DNA of 31,718 nucleotides from a virus. The DNA lies in IMG/VR virus record IMGVR_UViG_3300044712_002160, positions 1-31,718 of that record; one strand, given 5' to 3'. Both the position numbers and the translations under genes were made by a program. The notes under the pieces were generated by a model. It saw only the letters and a program-made list of their open reading frames with translations, was not told where the DNA came from and did no database searches. This document shows, piece after piece, positions 16,946 through 23,385 of this stretch (the stretch's first letter is position 1; every line of letters starts with the position of its first letter).

Positions 16946-17593
16946 GGCGCACTCCAATCCCCATCAGCTTCAAAATGCCAGGCGTGGCTTTGTGCGCTGC
17001 GGGTTTGACATCTGCGACGCTCATCCATTTCTTCAACATGCTTTCACGGTCCTTTTGTTTCATATTCGGCAAACTCTCAACCTCAGCCAGCGTCAATTTC
17101 AATTCGGCCTGGCGGGCGGGCAGTTCCTTGAGATACGCATCAATGGCTGCCATTGGCATGTGGCTGATGTCGCCAAATGGCAGGCCATACCAAAATGTCA
17201 GCGTCGTGAAGACCTGGCCCCAGTCGGGCGGCGTACTTTCTCCAGAGCCAGTTTCGGCGCTTTTTTTGATTGTGTTTCCGCAAAGTAATATTCGAGCACG
17301 CGGCTTTTTTCCATGAAAGTCATTTTGCTCAACGGCAGTTTCTCGCAGAGAATTTTGAGCATGTCATCCACGGCCTTCGTCAGCCGTTCCGCGTCCTCGG
17401 TCGAAGGATCCTTCACATCCATGCGTTGCAGTTCGTTCGCTTCAACGCGCAAACGCTGGAATCGGACGATCTGCTCGGGCCCGAGCGCCTCCAGCATCGA
17501 AAGATCGTAGCGTGCGCCGTCTTTGATGATGGTCACGAACGTGGCCTGTCCGAACAGTTCATCCAAATTGAGTGGTTGTCGTGTGGTGGTCAT
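16938..17593 (-). CDS. tail assembly chaperone GT-type fusion made by -1 frameshift
   Basis: Predicted 218-residue product: 111 residues of the upstream chaperone frame up to the seven-A site, then 107 residues in the -1 frame. The shifted frame reads SAETGSGESTPPDWGQVFTT, then FWYGLPFGDISHMP and a basic helical tail, which is clearly protein-like although its first 34 codons have no start codon of their own. Lambda G/GT and many other long-tailed phages use the same arrangement: both products coat the tape measure during tail assembly and are absent from the virion. The frame relationship (-1) and position between tail tube and tape measure are as expected. The ATG at 17159-17157 could alternatively start a short separate protein. 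Confidence 0.85.
17198..17593 (-). CDS. tail assembly chaperone (G-type, unshifted product)
   Basis: A 131-residue helical protein. The ATG at 17593 is chosen because GAGGAAC lies just before it; an in-frame ATG 33 nt upstream falls inside the hairpin. It contains LDELFGQATFVTIIKDGARYDLSMLEALGPEQI, a helical PLSKMTFMEKSRVLEYYF segment and a basic tail (RRPTGARSSRR) after the slippery site. The family acts with the frameshifted form to hold the tape measure protein before tube polymerisation. It lies directly downstream of the tail tube gene. Confidence 0.85.
   Translation of the reverse strand: MTTTRQPLNLDELFGQATFVTIIKDGARYDLSMLEALGPEQIVRFQRLRVEANELQRMDVKDPSTEDAERLTKAVDDMLKILCEKLPLSKMTFMEKSRVLEYYFAETQSKKAPKLALEKVRRPTGARSSRR
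17261..17267 (-). promoter_or_regulatory. programmed -1 ribosomal frameshift site (A AAA AAA)
   Basis: In the chaperone frame the codons read TCA AAA AAA GCG, giving the heptamer A_AAA_AAA. Slipping back one base keeps AAA pairing at both sites and enters the open -1 frame, which continues to the stop at 16938. The upstream frame ends at 17198, 61 nt further on. I did not find an obvious strong stimulatory hairpin just downstream. Confidence 0.82.
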
Positions 17594-17607
17594 TGTTCCT
17601 CGAAGGT

Positions 17608-17635
17608 CAGTGACCAGTGGTTTCACTGGTCACTG
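17608..17635. repeat. perfect 12-bp-stem hairpin between tail tube and chaperone genes
   Basis: CAGTGACCAGTG and CACTGGTCACTG form a perfect stem with a 4-nt loop. Related shorter units (ATCAGT, GATCACTGG) follow at 17636-17650. There is no T run on the minus strand, so it is not a standard terminator. It sits 17 nt after the tail tube stop codon and may shield the upstream mRNA end or reduce downstream expression. The sequence style resembles short interspersed palindromes. Confidence 0.75.
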
Positions 17636-17651
17636 ATAACTGATCACTGGA

Positions 17652-18230
17652 TTACAGCGCCGCCGCATCCTGGTATTCGATAACGCCGAAGCGGTCGGAT
17701 TCTGTGGCCGCGCTCAAATCCTCGAGCGCTTCGAATTTGATGGGGATCACGGCTTCACCATCCTTGGTGAATTCGACTTCCACGTCATCATCGAAATAGC
17801 CGCGCGGGATGTAATACTGGCCTGGATAAGCGCCATACGGGGAACTGCCGCGGAACAGGATGGCATACTCGTCCACATCCGCACCCGAATACAGTTTCAG
17901 TGTGCGCGTGCCGATGGTGCCTGCGCCTGGGGCAGTATCGGTCACGGTGTTGCCAAGCACGTCCGCCAGGTTCTCGAGCGTGTTCTGCTGCAGGTTGGTT
18001 TCCACGGTCACGCCCTCTTCCGTGCGGACCGCTTTGACCTTGCTGGTATGCTGGTCTGGCGTAAAGGACTCGACCTTGCTGGTCTTGGTCACTTTCACGC
18101 CGTCCTTGGTGTATCCCAAACTGCGCCATGCTCCGCTGGGCGTGGCGGTAAGCGCAGGTTTGGCGGTGTTCGCGGGAGCGATGTACAGCGTTCCCACGCC
18201 AACCAGGATTTCATAGGGTTGAGTTGACAT
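17652..18230 (-). CDS. major tail (tube) protein
   Basis: A 192-residue beta-rich protein whose hexameric rings build the tail tube. Features include VGVGTLYIAPANT near the N-terminus, WRSLGYTKDGVKVTKTSKVE, then EEGVTVETNLQQNTLENLAD and a C-terminal VEVEFTKDGEAVIPIKFEAL with DRFGVIEYQDAAAL; these match the usual siphovirus tube pattern (variant strand, helix, beta hairpin). AAGGAG precedes the ATG. It follows the 65-residue gene by 3 nt and is directly upstream of the chaperone pair, its normal place. Confidence 0.9.
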   Translation of the reverse strand: MSTQPYEILVGVGTLYIAPANTAKPALTATPSGAWRSLGYTKDGVKVTKTSKVESFTPDQHTSKVKAVRTEEGVTVETNLQQNTLENLADVLGNTVTDTAPGAGTIGTRTLKLYSGADVDEYAILFRGSSPYGAYPGQYYIPRGYFDDDVEVEFTKDGEAVIPIKFEALEDLSAATESDRFGVIEYQDAAAL

Positions 18231-18233
18231 GCG

Positions 18234-18431
18234 TTACTCCTTGATTGCGTAACCGATTTTGTACAGGCGCTCGGCGGTGGCTTCGTCCACTTCGGCACAG
18301 CCTTCGGCATCCACCGTCACGCCAGTCACCGCCCGACCTGGGCGGAGTTTGATGCGGACCATCTTCTTTTCCGCTGCTTTGTTTGCCGCGGGTTGGACGG
18401 CCTTATTTTCGAGTTCTTTCTGGTCTTTCAT
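18234..18431 (-). CDS. small conserved-type phage protein of unknown function
   Basis: A 65-residue protein. The first 25 residues are charged and Ala/Lys-rich. The rest reads VRIKLRPGRAVTGVTVDAEG then VDEATAERLYKIGYA, a small beta-beta-alpha module resembling short proteins often found near phage neck genes. Its start overlaps the upstream stop by 4 nt (ATGA) and the tail tube gene begins 3 nt after it. A neck or tail-assembly accessory role is inferred only from position. Confidence 0.65.
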   Translation of the reverse strand: MKDQKELENKAVQPAANKAAEKKMVRIKLRPGRAVTGVTVDAEGCAEVDEATAERLYKIGYAIKE

Positions 18432-18841
18432 GCGATAGCCTCCTCGCCGATCTTGACGCCAAAAAACACCACGCCAAGATCCATTTTTAGGATTTCGTCA
18501 TAGGGCATGGAGAGCCCTGATTGTTGGATAAAGTTCTGGACCAGCGCAACGCCTTTTGATGTACTCACGGCGAACCGCGCATTTGCCCGACTGAGCGCCA
18601 CCAGCTCGCGCCATACATCCACGATCTTGATCTGGTCATCTGCGTAGATACGGATTTCGATTCGCACATCCGCAAGCGGGGCATAGATTTCGGGGTTGCC
18701 GCCGTCCAAGTGGACCGACACGCCCGTCTGCGTTTCGCTCCAGCCTTCGCCATAACGATGTTTAGCCGCGACCCGTCCGCTCACAGATGTCAGCGCGGTT
18801 TCCAGCCAGGTGATGATCGTCTCAAGTGGGTCGATGATCAT
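18428..18841 (-). CDS. tail completion / tail terminator protein
   Basis: A protein of 137 residues. It begins with a helix (PLETIITWLETALTSVSGRV) and continues with strands such as GVSVHLDGGNPEIYAPLADV, IEIRIYADDQIKIVDVWREL and a final DLGVVFFGVKIGEE. This alpha-beta layout and its place just before the tail tube gene match the tail terminator family that caps the tube end at the head. Starts and stops overlap both neighbours by 4 nt (ATGA). Confidence 0.7.
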   Translation of the reverse strand: MIIDPLETIITWLETALTSVSGRVAAKHRYGEGWSETQTGVSVHLDGGNPEIYAPLADVRIEIRIYADDQIKIVDVWRELVALSRANARFAVSTSKGVALVQNFIQQSGLSMPYDEILKMDLGVVFFGVKIGEEAIA

Positions 18842-19284
18842 TTGAGTTGATACTCCTTCAGGATGTTAGGCATCAGTGCCTTGGCTTTGTCCAGGCCGAT
18901 CACCAGAAAGTGATAACCTGAAAAATTTCCGCGTCCTTCGGAATTGCTATGGCCTTGATGGACTGGCAAGGCATATTGCAAACCGCTGCCAAGTTGTAAC
19001 GTGATCTGGCTGCCCTCGATGGCCGCTTCCACGTTTGCGCCGCCAAGCTCGGGAGTTCCTGCTTCAGGCGGAACGTTATCGCCTGCCCAGTCATAGCCTG
19101 GCTGCGCAGTATGGATCGAGCGCCGCAGGGTGCCAGTGATCACGCCGTGGCCTTTCGTCAGTTCCTTCTTCGAGAAACCTTCAGCCACCAGGCCGAATTT
19201 ACCCAGTGCCTTGGCGACGTTGGTTTGCGTGGCCAGCACGACCTTGGGACCGTTCCATTTGCGGAAGTGTGCGCCGCGTGCCAT
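18838..19284 (-). CDS. HK97 gp10-like neck / tail-component protein
   Basis: A protein of 148 residues with the hallmark GVITGTLRRSIHT segment (usually written TGxLRxSI) and a later SGLQYALPVHQGHSN, where a chain Y/A-x-x-V/E-H-G is typical of the gp10-like family. An N-terminal helix (VVLATQTNVAKALGKFGLVA) precedes it. The family is found between head-closure and tail-terminator proteins and helps join head and tail. The ATG overlaps the upstream stop (TAATG), with AAAGGA before it. Confidence 0.82.
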   Translation of the reverse strand: MARGAHFRKWNGPKVVLATQTNVAKALGKFGLVAEGFSKKELTKGHGVITGTLRRSIHTAQPGYDWAGDNVPPEAGTPELGGANVEAAIEGSQITLQLGSGLQYALPVHQGHSNSEGRGNFSGYHFLVIGLDKAKALMPNILKEYQLK

Positions 19285-19640
19285 TACGAAATCCTTTCCA
19301 GCATGGCGGTTTGATGGTGAACGCTCCTGGAGCGATGTGGCAGAACTTCCGTCACCACAAATGCATCTCGAACGATGATTCCATCTTCCATCGTCACCTT
19401 ACTGATCCTGGCGCGCTCATTCAGGCTCACACCTGGCATCACCAACAATTTACAAACGGTCTGCACCACGCTCTCCTGTCGCTCCGTGCTCCACACGCGC
19501 TGGCGTTGGGTCACCAGCCTGCAGTGCACGTCTTGAATCGGTGCATCGTAGGCCTTGACCGCATTGTTGTATGTGTTCACGCCTCCGCTGACGGGGTTCT
19601 CGATCGTGCATGTGTGCAGCAAAAAAGCATCCAGGCTCAT
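19284..19640 (-). CDS. head closure (stopper) protein, head-tail joining family
   Basis: A protein of 118 residues, beta-barrel-like in pattern: LLHTCTIENPVSGGVNTYNN, IQDVHCRLVTQRQRVWSTER, VVQTVCKLLVMPGVSLNERA and DGIIVRDAFVVTEVLPHR. This resembles SPP1 gp16-type stoppers that seal the head after packaging. It starts 2 nt after the upstream stop (TAAccATG) and overlaps the next start by one base, consistent with translational coupling through the neck genes. Confidence 0.8.
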   Translation of the reverse strand: MSLDAFLLHTCTIENPVSGGVNTYNNAVKAYDAPIQDVHCRLVTQRQRVWSTERQESVVQTVCKLLVMPGVSLNERARISKVTMEDGIIVRDAFVVTEVLPHRSRSVHHQTAMLERIS

Positions 19641-19642
19641 GG

Positions 19643-19972
19643 TTACATCTTGAACGCGCCAACGGTCACGCTGGTGACTCCAGAATAATCCACGTACACT
19701 TCGCCGCTCTGGTTGTAGATGCCAGGCGCAAGCGGGCCGATCAGCTTTTCTGCGCCAGCACCCACAGTGACAGTACGATCTGAAACGGTCAGATCATCTA
19801 CCGTGCCAGGCGTCTGGATCGTGACGGTGACGGAACCAACTCCCGCATTTTTGACATGCAGATAGGTGTTGCCATCATTCGCGAACGAGTTGCCATCCAC
19901 ATTGGCGGCTGCCAGGCTGTGGGTCAATCCCGTTTTCACGATGGTTTGAACAGTCAATGCGCTTCGTGCCAT
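19643..19972 (-). CDS. small beta-sandwich virion protein (possible head decoration or neck protein)
   Basis: A 109-residue protein without charged helices, rich in Val, Thr, Gly. The segments NTYLHVKNAGVGSVTVTIQT, PGTVDDLTVSDRTVTVGAGA and EKLIGPLAPGIYNQSGEVYV form an Ig-like or jelly-roll pattern seen in small phage proteins near the connector genes. Similar proteins are annotated as decoration or neck proteins; the exact role cannot be told here. GAGGAG precedes the ATG at good spacing. Confidence 0.65.
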   Translation of the reverse strand: MARSALTVQTIVKTGLTHSLAAANVDGNSFANDGNTYLHVKNAGVGSVTVTIQTPGTVDDLTVSDRTVTVGAGAEKLIGPLAPGIYNQSGEVYVDYSGVTSVTVGAFKM

Positions 19973-19982
19973 TTCGATCTCC

Positions 19983-20489
19983 TCAGACGGCCTTGAACAA
20001 TAGCCGTCTCATCGTCTTGTTGAATTCAGCATCCCAATTATCGGGAGCGGTGAACGAGTATTCGCCAGCGACACTTTCACTTTTCATGGCCGTGCGTTCC
20101 AGCACCAGGCGCACCAGGTCAATAACCACCTGTTTGCGGACCAGTCGGTCATCGGTGGGCTTGTAGATCACGGTCATGCGATCTCCCCAGCGGCTACCTG
20201 ATGGCAGGCGCTCGATCACGCCGCCGCCCCATGTCCGATACTGATCAGAGGCAAGCGCGTTCTCGTCTTCGGTGATGCTCACCACCGCATAGATCTCGGT
20301 GGGCATGAACAGGAATTCACCCTCACCGCGAAAGATCTTCGTGATGGTGGTTTCCATTGCATCAGTTTGCGGAGCGCCAACGCGCTGTGTGATCTGCGCC
20401 TCGATGCGGTCAATAATCGCCTGGAGATTTGCATCTGTCAGGCTGGTTTTAACAAGGGGACGCACTTCCGCTGGGGTGACAAGACTCAT
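19983..20489 (-). CDS. head-tail connector (adaptor, gp6-like)
   Basis: This is a 168-residue mostly helical protein. It opens with VTPAEVRPLVKTSLTDANLQ AIIDRIEAQI, the standard start of gp6/gp15-like connectors, continues with a central beta hairpin (VVSITEDENALASDQYRTWG), and ends in helices (KQVVIDLVRLVLERTAMKSE, then FNKTMRRLLF). Twelve copies are expected to extend the portal. It is the first neck gene after the capsid genes, separated from them by a strong hairpin; GAAGGTG precedes the ATG. Confidence 0.88.
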   Translation of the reverse strand: MSLVTPAEVRPLVKTSLTDANLQAIIDRIEAQITQRVGAPQTDAMETTITKIFRGEGEFLFMPTEIYAVVSITEDENALASDQYRTWGGGVIERLPSGSRWGDRMTVIYKPTDDRLVRKQVVIDLVRLVLERTAMKSESVAGEYSFTAPDNWDAEFNKTMRRLLFKAV

Positions 20490-20504
20490 GGTTCACCTTC
20501 TGAA

Positions 20505-20536
20505 ATTCCCATCTCCGATAGTTCGGAGATGGGAAT
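20505..20536. repeat. perfect 14-bp-stem hairpin between capsid-module and connector genes
   Basis: ATTCCCATCTCCGA pairs perfectly with TCGGAGATGGGAAT around a TAGT loop. It lies 21 nt after the stop of the 143-residue gene and 15 nt before the connector ATG. Without a T run it is not a classic terminator. It may protect the capsid mRNA 3' end or lower neck-gene expression. Confidence 0.8.
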
Positions 20537-20557
20537 AGAAATAAGATGGACGGGGAA

Positions 20558-20989
20558 TTACGCAGTGCCTTCGGCGGGGCTGACGTGCAGCTCGCCCGCG
20601 TTGGTTTCGGGGCGATAGCGTCCGCCGTACAGAATGGCGATGCACGCCACGGGAGTGGCCGCACCTGCGTTCGGTACGGCAATGGACGGGCGGACGTACT
20701 GCTTGGCCGGGCGATGGATGTCCAGCATGGTGGCTCCATCCGTGCCAACTGCAGTGGCGAATGCCACTGAGGTGCCTTCCAGATCCTGGACAGTTCCAAA
20801 AGCTGGATCGGTATCCTGCTGGCCTTTGATGGTGAAGTTCAGCGCCTCGCCTTTGAGAGCCAAAACGTAGAACGCCACGCCTTCGTATCCACTCATATCC
20901 ACGCCAGCGCCAACGAGAGTCTCGTTGTCAGCGGCCTTGATAACCTGCGGAACGACTTTCGTATCTTCGTACATGGTTTTGAACAACAT
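20558..20989 (-). CDS. possible capsid decoration protein
   Basis: This protein of 143 residues lies directly after the major capsid gene. It is beta-rich: MLFKTMYEDTKVVPQVIKAA, GYEGVAFYVLALKGEALNFT, GATMLDIHRPAKQYVRPSIA, then ATPVACIAILYGGRYRP. The pattern and position resemble small head-stabilising proteins found downstream of capsid genes in siphoviruses, but the family name is not certain. GGAGAAAAACC precedes the ATG, a strong ribosome site that fits high expression. A head-fibre or other structural role is equally possible. Confidence 0.6.
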   Translation of the reverse strand: MLFKTMYEDTKVVPQVIKAADNETLVGAGVDMSGYEGVAFYVLALKGEALNFTIKGQQDTDPAFGTVQDLEGTSVAFATAVGTDGATMLDIHRPAKQYVRPSIAVPNAGAATPVACIAILYGGRYRPETNAGELHVSPAEGTA

Positions 20990-21037
20990 GGTTTTTCTCC
21001 TTCAAATCTTTGATTTTCAGGTGGCGGAGCGCTTCGC

Positions 21038-22309
21038 CTACGCCTTGATCTTCAGATGGTAGAACGCCTCGGCCAACACGGGCATGCCATCGGTTTCCTT
21101 GCGGCCGATGAAGCCAGTCTGGTCGGTTTCCAGGTAAAGCTGGTCCGCGCGGACGATGCTCAGGTTGAGGCTGTCCACGATCCAGTAATACTGGAAGTCG
21201 CCGATGGTAGCCACCAGTTCGTTGTCCTTGTAGGCGTCGTTGGTATCCAAGCCAGTCGGATACTGGTCGGAAACTTCATACTGCCAGTCAAGGATTTTGT
21301 TCGGGGTGCCGCTGCTCAAGCCAGGCTGCCACAGGTACTCGTTGCTCACGCTCTTGAACAGGCGCACTTTGCGCAGGAAGGAACGGTTGCACAGGATTTT
21401 GGCATTGCCCATGTAAGAAGCGGGCAGGCTGTAGGCCCAGTTGATCACATCATCTGCCGCCAGGGTGTTGGACGCGGCGGTCGTGTATTTTGAAATACCG
21501 CTCCAGCCAAGCAGGCCCATGGGGCCGTTGGAGCTGACGCCGTTGATGAATGCGTTTTCTTCTGGAACCGCAAAGCGGACGGCCATGCGGGTCAAGACCC
21601 AGTTTTCCACATCGTACAGTTTGCCCGCGCGGAGTTCGGTATTGCTGATCTTGATGCGCTTGGCAAGTGGCTTGGGATTCAGCACGCGACCGCCAAACGG
21701 TTTGACGGTGTCGTTGCTGCCCGACTTGATCTCGGTGGTCCACTCGGCATCGCTCAGGTCGTTATCGGCAGACGGGGTGATGCTCGCGCCGCCAGGGATG
21801 GCGGGCAAGACACGGGCGATGCGGCGCATGGCGCTGACGGGATCCTGTTTCTGGATCAATTCGGCGCGCTGTGTATCTGCAACCAGATATCCACCCGAGG
21901 TCGCAGGGCTGGTGGCAAGGTCTTTCTTCTCGCCTGTTTTCCAATACAGGGCATTGGCGATGGCGATCTTCGCCTCGTTGTCATCTGCAAAGCGTTCGAT
22001 GGCGGCGGGATGGTAGCCATAGCCTTTGAGCAGGCTCTTAATCTCGACGCTCACGCCCGCGCCTTTCGCTCCGCCGTTGCTGTTGATCGGCAGGTCGGTG
22101 GCAGGTTGGTTGAAGAAATCGCCCGCTCCACTCACGCGTTCGCGGCGCTTGGCATCGGCGGTCTTGGAGTCCACCTGGTCCAGCAGAGTGTCCACTTCGT
22201 TGGACTTATCCGCGGGCATGTCCTTGCCCTTGAACTCATCCAGGATGGACTTGGCGCGTGCGTACAGTTGGTTGGCTTCGTCATAAAGCCGTTTGACTTC
22301 GGTATCCAT
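21038..22309 (-). CDS. major capsid protein (HK97 fold)
   Basis: A protein of 423 residues. The ATG at 22309 is chosen for the AAGGAG before it; the longer frame to 22435 lies within the protease gene. Residues 1-50 form an acidic/basic coiled coil (VKRLYDEANQLYARAKSILD), the delta domain that acts as internal scaffold and is normally removed by the prohead protease. The body follows the HK97 plan: an N-arm (about 60-120), then GGYLVADTQRAELIQKQDPV, the VRFAVPEENAFINGVSSNGP segment of the spine and P-domain, and the A-domain with IGDFQYYWIVDSLNLSIVRA near the end, closing with VLAEAFYHLKIKA. It lies between protease and decoration genes as usual. Confidence 0.93.
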   Translation of the reverse strand: MDTEVKRLYDEANQLYARAKSILDEFKGKDMPADKSNEVDTLLDQVDSKTADAKRRERVSGAGDFFNQPATDLPINSNGGAKGAGVSVEIKSLLKGYGYHPAAIERFADDNEAKIAIANALYWKTGEKKDLATSPATSGGYLVADTQRAELIQKQDPVSAMRRIARVLPAIPGGASITPSADNDLSDAEWTTEIKSGSNDTVKPFGGRVLNPKPLAKRIKISNTELRAGKLYDVENWVLTRMAVRFAVPEENAFINGVSSNGPMGLLGWSGISKYTTAASNTLAADDVINWAYSLPASYMGNAKILCNRSFLRKVRLFKSVSNEYLWQPGLSSGTPNKILDWQYEVSDQYPTGLDTNDAYKDNELVATIGDFQYYWIVDSLNLSIVRADQLYLETDQTGFIGRKETDGMPVLAEAFYHLKIKA

Positions 22310-22334
22310 TGGGTTGCTCCTTGTTGATTTAATG

Positions 22335-23126
22335 TCAGTTGAATTGTGCGAGCATACATTCCGCCGCTCGCAGGCGTTTCTCCAACAGTGCCGAGTGCAG
22401 ATTTTTCTGCGGCTCTGCGGCTGTAAGCAGATCATTCAATGCTGCCATCGCGCCTTCCATCGCGCTGATGGCATTCGATACTTTTTCCCTGCTGGCCGTG
22501 CTCAACACACGTCCTTCTTTCATCTCGGCGACAAGCGCATTCCACTTTTCGAGATAGGACTTCACCAGCATTTCATCTGGGTTGTTGCTTCCATCCGATG
22601 ACTGCGGGTTCGCAGACTGGGGATTGTTGGATTTCAGAATCGCCGCCTTCACAGCACGTATCTCCGTCAGGGCGTTCATCCCCAGCGGGACAGGCGAGAT
22701 TTCGTACAGCTTCACCTCGCGCAGGTGGCGGACGGTCCTTCGATAGTTCATATCGCCTGGCAGATCCTCGAAGTCGAACTTGACCGCTTCATATCCAAAT
22801 GAACCTTCGGTCAACGCGCCGTCTCTCATCAGCGCCCAGGCCTCCTTCCCCCAGAACGAATCCAGGGTGAGCCTTCCAGAAGCGAACAGTCCCACCTTGT
22901 CTTCCTGAAGCACCGCAGGCGGTGGGCCGATCAATTTGCTCCAGTCGTGCGCATAAAACACCTTCACGCGTTTGCTGCGCTCGCTGATGGTCTTCAGGAA
23001 CATGCCTTCATGGGCAACGTCGCAACCATCATCCACATTTCCAAAAATCGAAAAATGACCTTCATATTGGCCTTCGTCCCCAGTCGCTTTGAATTCCACG
23101 CTGGCTGATTTATATTCCATGTCCAT
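22335..23126 (-). CDS. HK97-family prohead serine protease
   Basis: A protein of 263 residues that cleaves the capsid scaffold domain during head maturation. The catalytic candidates are H60 in VFYAHDW, S109 in LTEGSFGYEA, and E142 in KLYEISPVPLGMN; the YEISPV and SFGY motifs are family hallmarks. The fold is beta-rich up to about 160. A linker rich in Asn/Ser/Pro follows, then a helical C-terminal tail (about 190-263, GRVLSTASREKVSNAISAME), usual for the family and possibly self-cleaved. AAGGAG precedes the ATG. Position between portal and capsid genes agrees. Confidence 0.93.
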   Translation of the reverse strand: MDMEYKSASVEFKATGDEGQYEGHFSIFGNVDDGCDVAHEGMFLKTISERSKRVKVFYAHDWSKLIGPPPAVLQEDKVGLFASGRLTLDSFWGKEAWALMRDGALTEGSFGYEAVKFDFEDLPGDMNYRRTVRHLREVKLYEISPVPLGMNALTEIRAVKAAILKSNNPQSANPQSSDGSNNPDEMLVKSYLEKWNALVAEMKEGRVLSTASREKVSNAISAMEGAMAALNDLLTAAEPQKNLHSALLEKRLRAAECMLAQFN

Positions 23127-23138
23127 ATCTGGCTCCTT

Positions 23139-23381
23139 TTATTCTTTCTCAAAAAATTCTTTGGCTTGTTCAGCGGTTTGAATGACTGTCAACTTTACGA
23201 AATCATCCATTCGCTCGACTGCATACAGCACATCTGTTTCGGGATGCGAGAATTGGCGGAAATAATCGGCGTCGTAGCGTACGCCTTCGATGATGATGAC
23301 CTCGTGCCCGTTGCTCCAATCGCGCTCGATGCTGAGCGGCTGATTGGGCTGATGGGGAATTTCCTTGATAAGTTGTTCCAT
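23139..23381 (-). CDS. small hypothetical protein between portal and protease
   Basis: An 80-residue acidic protein with no recognised family. It contains HEVIIIEGVRYDADYFRQFS then VLYAVERMDDFVKLTVIQTA and an EQAKEFFEKE end. The start at 23381 is chosen because it lies 4 nt after the portal stop with AAGG upstream; an in-frame ATG at 23408 would overlap the portal end by 23 nt. The strand-turn-helix pattern with IEGVRYDADYF suggests a small folded domain. Role unknown; it may assist head assembly because of its position. Confidence 0.6.
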   Translation of the reverse strand: MEQLIKEIPHQPNQPLSIERDWSNGHEVIIIEGVRYDADYFRQFSHPETDVLYAVERMDDFVKLTVIQTAEQAKEFFEKE

Positions 23382-23385
23382 CTCA

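Noticed and set aside
16938-17159. Independent 73-residue gene before the tape measure
   Set aside because: The frame is open back to the slippery site with conserved-looking protein sequence, so a frameshift product explains it better than a separate gene.
17608-17650. Repeated CAGTGA/ATCAGT units as a CRISPR fragment or phage origin iterons
   Set aside because: The units are too short and have no spacer pattern. They are better described as a hairpin with degenerate copies.
20990-21037. Near-palindrome GGCGGAGCGCTTCGCC overlapping the capsid gene stop codon region as a third junction hairpin
   Set aside because: The stem has no room for a loop without breaking inner pairs, so it is much weaker than the two clear hairpins.
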